From: an uncultured Roseateles sp.
GTDB taxonomy: Bacteria; Pseudomonadota; Gammaproteobacteria; Burkholderiales; Burkholderiaceae
Length of the DNA: 10,106 bases
Assembly (NCBI GenBank): GCA_946480605.1
Contig: CAMLKW010000167.1
Location: forward strand, 1 to 10,106
Reading direction: 5' to 3'
Of the stretch, positions 1-6,273 are shown one piece after another. Under the pieces are notes generated by a model that was given only the letters and a program-made list of their open reading frames with translations, was not told where the DNA came from and ran no database searches. The first letter of the stretch is position 1, and each line of letters starts with the position of its first letter. Made by a program: the position numbers and the translations under genes.

Positions 1-1
1 C

Positions 2-112
2 CACTTCGTCACCCACCCCCACGAGGTCGCGCGCCACTACGTCTGCGGCCTGTGCAACCCGCCCGCCCGTGCCGGCAAGGGCCGTGCGCAAGGTTCCATC
101 CAAATGCATTGA
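2..112 (+). CDS. 3' end of an unidentified gene (partial)
   Basis: An open frame enters from the left edge and ends at a TGA at 110-112, giving the last 36 residues of a protein. Third positions of its codons are nearly all G or C until the last few codons, as in the genes around it, so it is very likely real coding sequence. The visible tail is rich in His (residues 1, 5, 7, 12 and 36 of the fragment) and has a CGLC pair at 15-18, followed by a basic, low-complexity end. This could suggest metal binding or a redox pair, but the fragment is too short to assign a family. It lies 33 bp upstream of the next gene on the same strand, so the two may share a transcript. Confidence 0.6.
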   Translation, partial: HFVTHPHEVARHYVCGLCNPPARAGKGRAQGSIQMH

Positions 113-134
113 TCGTTGCCAGGCGGGTGCAGGC

Positions 135-141
135 GAGGTGA
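135..141 (+). promoter_or_regulatory. Ribosome binding site of the first GT41 gene
   Basis: GAGGTGA lies 4 bases before the ATG at 146 (7 bases from the GAGG core). It decides the start: the in-frame TTG at 116 would add ten residues but has no comparable site in front of it. Confidence 0.7.
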
Positions 142-145
142 ACTC

Positions 146-2248
146 ATGAAATCTGCACGCGCCAAGCCTGGCGGCTCTGCCGTCCTGGTGCAGCGCGCCG
201 CCGCGCTGCAGGCGGCGGGCCAGGCCAACGAAGCCGCGCAACTGCTGAGCCAGGCCGTCCACCAGTTTCCCGCCGAGCCCGAGCCGTGGCTGCGGCTGGG
301 CAACCTGCTGGCCGGCGCGGGCCAGTGGGCCACGGCCGAGCGCTGCTATGCCGCGCGCTGCCGGCTCAAGCCGCCCGCCGCCCAGCCGTTCTACAACTGG
401 GGCGTCTCGCTGGTTGAACTGGGCCGCGTACCTGAAGCCGTCGCCGCCTACGAGCGTGCGATTGCGCTGCAACCCGGCGATGCCGCAGCGCAGCATGGTT
501 TGGCCTTGGCGCATCTGCAGCTGAAGGCGTTCGATGCCGCTTTGCGGGCGCTGGACCGTGCCATCGCATTGAAGCCTCAAGAAGCGGCCTATCGCGTCGA
601 ACGTGCGCGGGCGCGCGTGCAGATGGGTGAGTGGGCCGCGGCGCTGGCGGATCTCGACGCCACGCCGCCCAGCGCGGATGCGCTGAACCTGAAGGGCATC
701 GCGCTGCGCCAGCTGCACCGCCCCGCCGACGCGCTGGCCGCGTATGACGAGGCGCTGCGGCTCAACCCGCAGTCCGCCGAAGCGCTGAACAACCGCGGCA
801 ACCTGCGCTTGCTGGCGCGGCGGTTCTCGCCCGCGCTCGACGACCTCGAGCGCGCCCTCGCATTGACCCCCGGCGCCGACTGGCTCCTCGGCCTGCGGCT
901 GTACGCCGCCATGCACATCTATCAGTGGCAAGGCTTCGACGAGAAGCTCGCCGCGCTGCGCCAGGCCGTGGCCGACGGCAAGAAGGCCGTTCAGCCGCTG
1001 GCGCTGCAGTGCCTGCTGGACGATCCTGCGGCCCAGCAGCAGGCCGCGCGCATCTGGGCACGTCACAGCTTCCCGCCCAGGGTCGACGGAGCGCCGATCG
1101 ACGCACCGGGCCGGTTGCCGGGCGAGCGCATCCGCATCGCGTACCTATCGCGCGATTTCCGATCCCATCCGGTCTCGTTCCTGATGGCCGAGGTGATCGA
1201 GCTGCACGACCGCTCGCGGTTCGAGGTCGTCGCGCTGAACTATGGGGCCGCCAGCGACGACCCCTTGCAGCAGCGCCTGCGCGCCGCATTCGATCAGTTC
1301 CATGACGTGGAACACCTGCCCGACGCGCAGATCGCAGACCTGGCGCGCCGCCTGGGCGTGGACATCGCCGTGGACCTGACGGGCCTGACCGACGGTGCCC
1401 GCAGCAGCATCCTCGCCTGGCGCGCCGCGCCGGTGCAGATGCAGTACCTCGGCACGCTCGGCACGGCCGGATCGCCGGTGTTCGACTACCTGCTGGCCGA
1501 CGCGACGCTGATCCCTGCCGACCTGCGCGACGCCTACGACGAGTGCATCGTCTACCTGCCGTCCTATCAGGCCAACGACCGGCGCCGTCCGCGGCCCGAG
1601 CCGATGCCGCGCGACGCGCTGGGCCTGCCGGCGGATGCCTTCGTCTATGCCTGCTTCAACAATCCCTGCAAGCTCAATCCGGCGATGTTCGCCACATGGG
1701 CCGAGATCCTGCGCGCCGTGCCGCACGGCGTGCTGTGGGTGCTGGAGGAGGACGAGCAGGCGCGCGTGAACCTGTGTGCGCATGCCCAGTCCTTGGGGCT
1801 GGACCCGCAGCGGCTGCACTTTGCCCGGCGCATGGGTCGCGAGGCCTACCTCGCCGGTCTGGCCGCGGCCGACCTGTTCCTCGACACGCTGCCCTACAAC
1901 GCAGGCACCACCGCGAGCGACGCGCTGTGGATGGGCCTGCCGGTGCTGACGCAGCAGGGCCGGTCCTTCCCGGCGCGCATGGCGGCCAGCCTGCTGAACG
2001 CCGTCGGCGTGCCGGAGCTGGTCGCCACAGATGCCGCCGGCTACATCGCCACGGCGACGCGGCTCGCGCAGCAGCCGGAGGAACTGCGGTCACTGCGGCA
2101 ACGGCTGTTGGCGGCTCGTGACGGCTCGGCGCTCTTCGACACGCCGCGCTTCACGCGCCACCTCGAGAGCGCCTATGCCGAGGCACATCGGCTGCGCGTC
2201 GCGGGTGAGGCGCCGCGGGATATCGTCGTCTCAGGCGAGCAGCGCTGA
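146..2248 (+). CDS. TPR-containing GT41 (SPINDLY/OGT-type) glycosyltransferase
   Basis: This 700-residue, probably cytoplasmic protein is predicted to transfer a sugar from a nucleotide-sugar donor to Ser/Thr of proteins. Residues about 13-244 hold some seven tetratricopeptide repeats, with typical ends such as AIALQPGD and ALRLNPQS, which in this family recognise the protein acceptor. The catalytic part begins near 328 with IRIAYLSRDFRSHP. H341 lies where human OGT has its His498. The second Rossmann half has CFNNPCKLNP (K509 matches OGT Lys842) and NAGTTASDALW at 585-595. Two histidines found in OGT-like relatives are absent: the GHT position reads GLT (L414), and the NGHTT position reads NAGTT (G587). 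From memory of the family this variant is common in a proteobacterial subgroup, so it need not mean loss of activity. The start at 146 has a good Shine-Dalgarno. The 3' end overlaps the convergent GT41 gene by 18 bp. Caulobacter FlmG is a comparable TPR-glycosyltransferase acting on flagellin. Family assignment is firm; donor and target are unknown. Confidence 0.9.
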   Translation: MKSARAKPGGSAVLVQRAAALQAAGQANEAAQLLSQAVHQFPAEPEPWLRLGNLLAGAGQWATAERCYAARCRLKPPAAQPFYNWGVSLVELGRVPEAVAAYERAIALQPGDAAAQHGLALAHLQLKAFDAALRALDRAIALKPQEAAYRVERARARVQMGEWAAALADLDATPPSADALNLKGIALRQLHRPADALAAYDEALRLNPQSAEALNNRGNLRLLARRFSPALDDLERALALTPGADWLLGLRLYAAMHIYQWQGFDEKLAALRQAVADGKKAVQPLALQCLLDDPAAQQQAARIWARHSFPPRVDGAPIDAPGRLPGERIRIAYLSRDFRSHPVSFLMAEVIELHDRSRFEVVALNYGAASDDPLQQRLRAAFDQFHDVEHLPDAQIADLARRLGVDIAVDLTGLTDGARSSILAWRAAPVQMQYLGTLGTAGSPVFDYLLADATLIPADLRDAYDECIVYLPSYQANDRRRPRPEPMPRDALGLPADAFVYACFNNPCKLNPAMFATWAEILRAVPHGVLWVLEEDEQARVNLCAHAQSLGLDPQRLHFARRMGREAYLAGLAAADLFLDTLPYNAGTTASDALWMGLPVLTQQGRSFPARMAASLLNAVGVPELVATDAAGYIATATRLAQQPEELRSLRQRLLAARDGSALFDTPRFTRHLESAYAEAHRLRVAGEAPRDIVVSGEQR

Positions 2249-3787
2249 GGGCGGCTGGCCCGCCAGCGCGCGCTCCCACATGTGCTGGTAGAGCGACTCC
2301 AGATCGCGCGCGAAGCGCGTCGTGTCGTAGAGGCATGCCGGACGCGACAGGATCGTCGCGCGCAGCGCCTGGCGAGCGGCGACGTCGCGCCCCAGTTCGC
2401 AGATGCGTTCCACATAGCCCGTGGGGCCGCGTGTGATGCAGCTTTGCAGCCCCGCCGCCGCCAGGATGCTGGCGGCGACCCGGCCGGGGAAGCTGTCGTT
2501 CATCAGGGTCACCACCGGCACGCCCGCGGCCAGCGCATCGCTGGTCGTCGTGTGGCCGTTGCAGGGCCAGCTGTCCAGCGCCAGGTCGGCGACCTGCAAA
2601 CGGGCCAGGTGCTCGTCCATGCCCGTCGGCGGCGCGAACACGATGCGTCCGGCCAGATCGCCCGCGGCCTCCAGCAGCCGTGCGTCCGCCTGCTCACCGC
2701 CACTGAGCTGCCACAGCTGCGCATCGGGCAACTGCCGCAGCGCGTCCATCCACGCGGCCCACAGCGGCGGTGTGATCTTGTAGACGGCATTGGCGCTCAG
2801 CAGTACCAGTGCGTCCTCCTTCAAGCCCAGCGCGCTGCGTGACGGCGCCAGGCCCGGCACACGCCGGCGGTCCTGCGGCTGGTAGCAGTGCGGCAGCTGC
2901 GCGATGCACTCGCTGTAGTCCGCGGCATGTGCCACCGGCGTGACGACGGGGTCGCCGATGACGTAGTCGATGAAGCCGGCGCCGCTGGTGCCTGGAAAGC
3001 CCAGCCAGCTCACCTGCACCGGTGCGGGGCGGCAGGCGAGGGCGGCCATGCGGCTGCCGGCCGTGTGGCCCTTCAGGTCCACGAGGATGTCGACCTCGTC
3101 GGCGCGGATGCGGCGGGCCAGTGCCGGCGGGTCGAGGTCGCCGACCTCGACCAGCGCCTCGCCGGCGGCGATGCGCTGCCGCAGCGCGGAGCCGTCGTCG
3201 GGGCCGTGCGAATACAGCCGGATGTCGAAATGCTCGCGGTCGTGGCTTTCCAGCAGGTCCGCCAGCAGCGCGGCCGTGGCATGGGCGTGGAAGTCGGCGG
3301 ACAGGTAGCCGACGCGCAAGCGTTCGCGCCGCTGCGGCATGCGCGCCGGCAGTGTCGGCAGGCCGCGCGCCAGGTACCGGCTGGCGAGCGCGGCGGACTT
3401 GCGCAGTTCGGCGCGCGTGTGAGGCAGGCCCACGAAGGCGAACGGCATGCCGAACTCGTCGTCGGCCGCGTCGGGCTTGTCGGCCAGCGCGGCGCGCAGC
3501 GCGGCGAGATCGGCATCCAGCTGCGACCAGTCGGCCGCCTTCTGCGTCGCATGGATCAGATAGCCCTGGGCCATGACGCTGCCCGGATTCAGCACGGCCG
3601 GTGTACGCAGGGCTTCGGCCGCCTGGCTGTGCAGCCCCAGCGCCTGCAGCGTGAAGCCCAGCTGCAGGTAGGTGTCGGTGTCGGTGGGCGCGAGGGCCAG
3701 CGCCTGCAGCAGCGGGTCGATGGCCTCGGCGGGCCGGCCGGCCAGGCGCAACGCCTCGGCCTGGCTGCGCAGCGCGGCTGGCGTCAT
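2231..3787 (-). CDS. Short-TPR GT41 (OGT-like) glycosyltransferase
   Basis: This 518-residue protein is the last gene of a three-gene minus-strand operon. Residues 1 to about 70 hold two TPR-like repeats, far fewer than in the convergent paralogue. A linker follows, then the catalytic region from about 156 (RLRVGYLSADFHAHATAALL). H169 aligns with human OGT His498. DLKGHTAGSR at 238-246 and QVSWLGFPGTSGA at 258-270 are typical of the family. K337 in VYKITP matches the UDP-contacting Lys842, although the Gln three residues before it in human OGT is Ala here. CNGHTTTSDAL at 409-419 retains the histidine. The C-terminal ESLYQHMWERALAGQPP closely resembles the end of animal OGT. It therefore looks like an active O-linked sugar transferase to protein, probably cytoplasmic. 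The start ATG at 3787 overlaps the upstream methyltransferase stop as ATGA. Only a weak GAAG lies upstream, so translation is probably coupled. The acceptor is unknown; the short TPR region suggests a narrow target range or reliance on a partner. Confidence 0.9.
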   Translation of the reverse strand: MTPAALRSQAEALRLAGRPAEAIDPLLQALALAPTDTDTYLQLGFTLQALGLHSQAAEALRTPAVLNPGSVMAQGYLIHATQKAADWSQLDADLAALRAALADKPDAADDEFGMPFAFVGLPHTRAELRKSAALASRYLARGLPTLPARMPQRRERLRVGYLSADFHAHATAALLADLLESHDREHFDIRLYSHGPDDGSALRQRIAAGEALVEVGDLDPPALARRIRADEVDILVDLKGHTAGSRMAALACRPAPVQVSWLGFPGTSGAGFIDYVIGDPVVTPVAHAADYSECIAQLPHCYQPQDRRRVPGLAPSRSALGLKEDALVLLSANAVYKITPPLWAAWMDALRQLPDAQLWQLSGGEQADARLLEAAGDLAGRIVFAPPTGMDEHLARLQVADLALDSWPCNGHTTTSDALAAGVPVVTLMNDSFPGRVAASILAAAGLQSCITRGPTGYVERICELGRDVAARQALRATILSRPACLYDTTRFARDLESLYQHMWERALAGQPPSALLA

Positions 3788-4446
3788 GCGGGCTGGCTTC
3801 GGCTGGCCACGGCCAGCAGCGACATGCCGTTGAAGAAGAACATGCCGTCGATCTGCCAGGGCGTGTACTTGCGAATCACGTTGCTCAGCGTGAACGGCGT
3901 GTACCAGCAGTTGTGGTCGGGGTGCACGACCTCGACGAAGGTCTGCGCGCCGCTGTTGTAGTCGAAGTGCCGCCGGAAGCACGAGTAGGCGTCGGGCACG
4001 GTGATGATGTACTGGTCGGCGCCCAGCGCATCCAGCTGCTTCAGGAAGCCCTGCACGTCGGGCACGTGCTCCATGACCTCGGGCACCAGCACGGTGTCGT
4101 AGCGGTCGGTCACGTCGGCCCAGTCGCTGAACAGGCGGCCCTTCAGGTGCGGGCGCATCAGCTCGAAGGCCTCGCCGTGGATGTCGAAGCCGTCGAGCGT
4201 GCAGTGCTCGTCCAGCTGCAGGTGCAGCGAGCGCTTCAGGTCGGTGATGGGCCAGTCCACGCAGCCCACGTGCAGCACGCGCTTGTCGGCGCACAGCGCG
4301 ACGAAGGCGTCCAGCCGCGGCACGCCGACGAAGTCCTCGCCGACCTTGACCTTCTGCACGAAGTACTTCTGATGGGCGTATTCCAGCGGGGAGACGGGCA
4401 GGTCGTCCATGGCTTTGCGCTCGGTGGCCAATGCTGGGGCGTTCAT
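3784..4446 (-). CDS. Class I SAM-dependent methyltransferase
   Basis: This 220-residue protein has the seven-strand methyltransferase layout. Motif I is degenerate but recognisable as VLHVGCVDW at 57-65. The acidic residue after strand 2 is D88 in GFDIHGEAF, and the strand-4 motif is DTVLVPEVMEHVPD at 117-130. The end, with HPDHNCWYTPFTLSNVIRKY at 175-194, resembles methyltransferases found in polysaccharide and glycosylation clusters. No membrane segment or signal peptide is visible. The start at 4446 is preceded by AAGAGGAAGG at a good distance, which is preferred over the upstream in-frame ATG at 4497. It overlaps the upstream glycosyltransferase gene by 4 bp (ATGA), and its own stop overlaps the downstream GT41 start the same way, so the three proteins are probably made together. 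A plausible role is methylating a sugar or glycan made by its neighbours; methylation of a protein or small molecule is also possible. Confidence 0.85.
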   Translation of the reverse strand: MNAPALATERKAMDDLPVSPLEYAHQKYFVQKVKVGEDFVGVPRLDAFVALCADKRVLHVGCVDWPITDLKRSLHLQLDEHCTLDGFDIHGEAFELMRPHLKGRLFSDWADVTDRYDTVLVPEVMEHVPDVQGFLKQLDALGADQYIITVPDAYSCFRRHFDYNSGAQTFVEVVHPDHNCWYTPFTLSNVIRKYTPWQIDGMFFFNGMSLLAVASRSQPA

Positions 4447-5084
4447 GCGACCTTCCTCTTGTGCAGCTCGTCGTACTTGCCCAGCGTGCTGCCCCATTCC
4501 TGCGCGGCGAACACGGGGCCGCCACCGCTGTACTCGTGGCCGGTGAAGTGGCGCGGGATGAAGAAGTGGCTGGGCCAGATGGTCAGGCCCGCGTAGCGCT
4601 GCAGGCGCACCTGCTCGGTCAGGTACAGCGGGCCCACGCTCTGCCAGGCCATGCGGTCGACGACGGTGGGCTCCTTCTGCAGGTCCAGGATGATCTGGCC
4701 GAAGAAGGGGTTCTCGGGCTTGGAGGCCACATAGCCGGCGGCGATCAGCCCCGGGCGGATCAGCTCGTTCTCCCAGCAGGCGCAGGCCTCGCCCTCGAAC
4801 AGCCAGGGCTCCAGCGGGCGCTTGCAGATGCTGTCGGCATCGACGACGAAGCCGCCCTCGTGATACAGGATCTCCCAGCGCATCAGGTCGGCCACGCCGT
4901 TCAGCTCGCGCTTGGCCATGTCGCGCATGTGCGCAGCGTTCACCCAGCCGTAGCTGGCCAGGTCGTCGTTGCCCCAGACGCGCACGGTCCAGTCGGGGTT
5001 GTGCTGGCGCCAGGTGGCGATGCAGTTGTCGGGGCGCTTGGATTCGTCGCCGACCCAGATCACATGCAGCGTGCGGGGGATCAT
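4443..5084 (-). CDS. Glycosyltransferase with DXD motif (Gly_transf_sug / OCH1-type)
   Basis: This 213-residue protein is the first gene of the minus-strand operon. It opens with MIPRTLHVIWVG, the usual beginning of this family of sugar transferases (relatives include capsular polysaccharide and mannosyl/galactosyl transferases). The core ADLMRWEILYHEGG is followed by FVVDADSICKRPL, in which D82-A83-D84 is the metal- and nucleotide-sugar-binding DXD motif. No signal peptide or membrane helix is seen, so it is probably cytoplasmic or loosely membrane associated. The start chosen is ATG 5084, because GAGG (5091-5094, minus strand) lies 6 bases upstream and the family normally begins here. ATG 5102 would add six residues and has no clear ribosome site. 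The stop overlaps the next gene as ATGA. The donor sugar and acceptor cannot be told from sequence. It may extend a sugar placed by the GT41 enzyme encoded two genes downstream. Confidence 0.85.
   Translation of the reverse strand: MIPRTLHVIWVGDESKRPDNCIATWRQHNPDWTVRVWGNDDLASYGWVNAAHMRDMAKRELNGVADLMRWEILYHEGGFVVDADSICKRPLEPWLFEGEACACWENELIRPGLIAAGYVASKPENPFFGQIILDLQKEPTVVDRMAWQSVGPLYLTEQVRLQRYAGLTIWPSHFFIPRHFTGHEYSGGGPVFAAQEWGSTLGKYDELHKRKVA
4451..4460 (-). promoter_or_regulatory. Ribosome binding site of the operon methyltransferase
   Basis: Read on the minus strand, AAGAGGAAGG ends 4 bases before the ATG at 4446, with the GAGGA core 7 bases away. It sits inside the 3' end of the preceding glycosyltransferase gene and fixes the start at 4446 rather than 4497. 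Confidence 0.65.
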
Positions 5085-5102
5085 GGACAGCCTCGCGGAC
5101 AT

Positions 5103-5214
5103 TGGAAGAATTGCCACTCTAGGCCGGCCCGCGGCTGCATGAAACCCGGTGGAGTGGGGGAAATCCGGTCCTGAAATGCGCGATCGCCCTCGCGCGCGTG
5201 AACACAATGCGGGC
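5103..5214. promoter_or_regulatory. Divergent intergenic region between the two glycosyltransferase operons
   Basis: This gap of about 112-130 bp must hold the promoters for both divergent transcription units. On the plus strand CACAAT at 5203-5208 resembles a -10 box and ends 6 bases before the ATG at 5215, which would give a leaderless or nearly leaderless message; no good -35 is found 16-18 bases further up. On the minus strand TAGAGT (5121-5116) is a weak -10 candidate, again with no convincing -35. The palindrome GGCCGGCC lies at 5122-5129. No sigma-28 or sigma-54 consensus was found here. Location is certain; the individual boxes are tentative. Confidence 0.35.
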
Positions 5215-6273
5215 ATGACCGCTGCCTCGCGCCGCCTGGCCCTCGTCGTCATCGCGCGCGACGAGGGCAGCCGCATCGCGCGCTTGCTGGACAGCGTGCG
5301 CCCCTGGGTGGACGACATGCTGGTGCTGGACACCGGCTCGCGCGACGACACCGTGCAGGTTGCGCGCGCCTGTGGAGCATGCGTGGAGTCTTTTACGTGG
5401 TGTGACGACTTCGCCGTGGCCCGCAATCAAGCGCTGGCGCTGGCGGGCGCCGACTGGCATCTGGTGCTGGATGCCGACGAGTGGCTGATCTCCGGTGGCG
5501 AGGCGCTGCAGGCGTTGCGCCACACGGCGCCCGACTTCATCGGCGCGCTGAAGCTGCGCGACCAGTTCGACATCGCCGCCGGCCAGCAGGCCGAGGCCAT
5601 CGCGTGGCTGAGTCGAGTGCTGCCCGGCGCCGTGCGCTACGAAGGCCGCGTGCACGAGCAACCCCGGCACGACCTGCCCGTGAAGCGGCTGCCGCTGGTG
5701 GTGGGCCACGACGGCTACGGTGTCGAGCGGCTGGCGGACAAGCGTGGGCGCAACCGCCGTTTGCTCCAACAGGCATTGGCCGAGGCGCCGGATGACGCCT
5801 ACCTCTGGTATCAGCTGGGCAAGGACTGCGCCGTCTATGACGAACATGGCGCCGCCGACGCCGCATTCGCAAAGGCTTGTGCCTTGCCAGGCGCCTGGGC
5901 CTCGCCCTGGTGGCTGGATCTCGTGTCGCGGCGGCTGTTCGCGCTGAAATGCCTGGGGCGGCACGCCGACGCGATGGATTTCGCGCAGTCGCAGATGGAC
6001 GCGGGTGCGGGATCGCCCGATTTCTTCTTCACCATCGGCGATGTGCTGCTGGACCTGGCTGCGTCCCAGCCTGCCCAGGCTGCCCAGGCGCTGCCGATGG
6101 CCGAGGCGGCCTGGCGCCGCTGCCTGGAGCTGGGCGAGCACCCCGAGCAGCCAGGGGCGGTGACCGGGCGTGGCAGCTTCCTGGCCGCGCACAACCTGGC
6201 CGTCGTGCTGGAAGGCACGGGCCGCGACGCCGAGGCCGCGCTGCTGCGCAGCGTCCATCCATGGCCGCGTTGA
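5215..6273 (+). CDS. GT2 family glycosyltransferase with TPR-like C-terminal half
   Basis: This 352-residue protein begins with a GT-A fold. LALVVIARDEGSRIARLLDSV at 8-28 and DDMLVLDTGSRDDT at 33-46 form the nucleotide-binding half, and DWHLVLDADEW at 80-90 carries the DXD motif (D86, D88). After a middle segment with GHDGYG at 164-169, the C-terminal half, from about 190 to 350, has TPR-like helical pairs (DDAYLWYQLGKDCA, FALKCLGRHADAM, AHNLAVVLEGTGRDAEAA). GT2-plus-TPR enzymes of this design include peptide and protein glycosyltransferases such as SunS-like proteins as well as polysaccharide enzymes, so a protein acceptor is possible but unproved. The start at 5215 gives the family-typical N-terminus. 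In-frame ATG 5176 and GTG 5149 would add low-complexity basic residues with no ribosome site. No Shine-Dalgarno is present at 5215 either. Its last 13 bases overlap the following methyltransferase gene. Confidence 0.85.
   Translation: MTAASRRLALVVIARDEGSRIARLLDSVRPWVDDMLVLDTGSRDDTVQVARACGACVESFTWCDDFAVARNQALALAGADWHLVLDADEWLISGGEALQALRHTAPDFIGALKLRDQFDIAAGQQAEAIAWLSRVLPGAVRYEGRVHEQPRHDLPVKRLPLVVGHDGYGVERLADKRGRNRRLLQQALAEAPDDAYLWYQLGKDCAVYDEHGAADAAFAKACALPGAWASPWWLDLVSRRLFALKCLGRHADAMDFAQSQMDAGAGSPDFFFTIGDVLLDLAASQPAQAAQALPMAEAAWRRCLELGEHPEQPGAVTGRGSFLAAHNLAVVLEGTGRDAEAALLRSVHPWPR
6071..6088 (+). repeat. 9-bp perfect tandem repeat inside the GT2 gene
   Basis: CTGCCCAGG occurs twice back to back. 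It encodes part of an Ala/Gln-rich linker (PAQAAQA) between TPR-like helices. Gain or loss of one 9-bp unit would keep the frame, so it could only vary linker length. Confidence 0.6.

Noticed and set aside
116..145. TTG start giving ten more residues for the first GT41 protein
   Set aside because: ATG 146 has a good Shine-Dalgarno; the TTG has none.
2888..3961. Plus-strand open frame of 357 codons opposite the minus-strand GT41 and methyltransferase genes
   Set aside because: The opposite strand encodes clearly recognisable enzymes in this stretch. The frame has no recognisable domain, and long antisense frames are expected in GC-rich DNA.
5100..5121. Sigma-54 type promoter (TGGCA on the minus strand)
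   Set aside because: The required GC pair at the -12 position is absent at the correct spacing.
5085..5426. Upstream extension of the DXD glycosyltransferase beyond ATG 5084 (ATG 5102 or further)
   Set aside because: The family begins at MIPRTLH. The longer frame would run into the divergent GT2 gene, and 5102 lacks a ribosome site, although a six-residue extension cannot be fully excluded.
5119..6258. Minus-strand open frame of 379 codons opposite the GT2 gene
   Set aside because: The GT2 protein on the plus strand has clear motifs along its length; the antisense frame has none.
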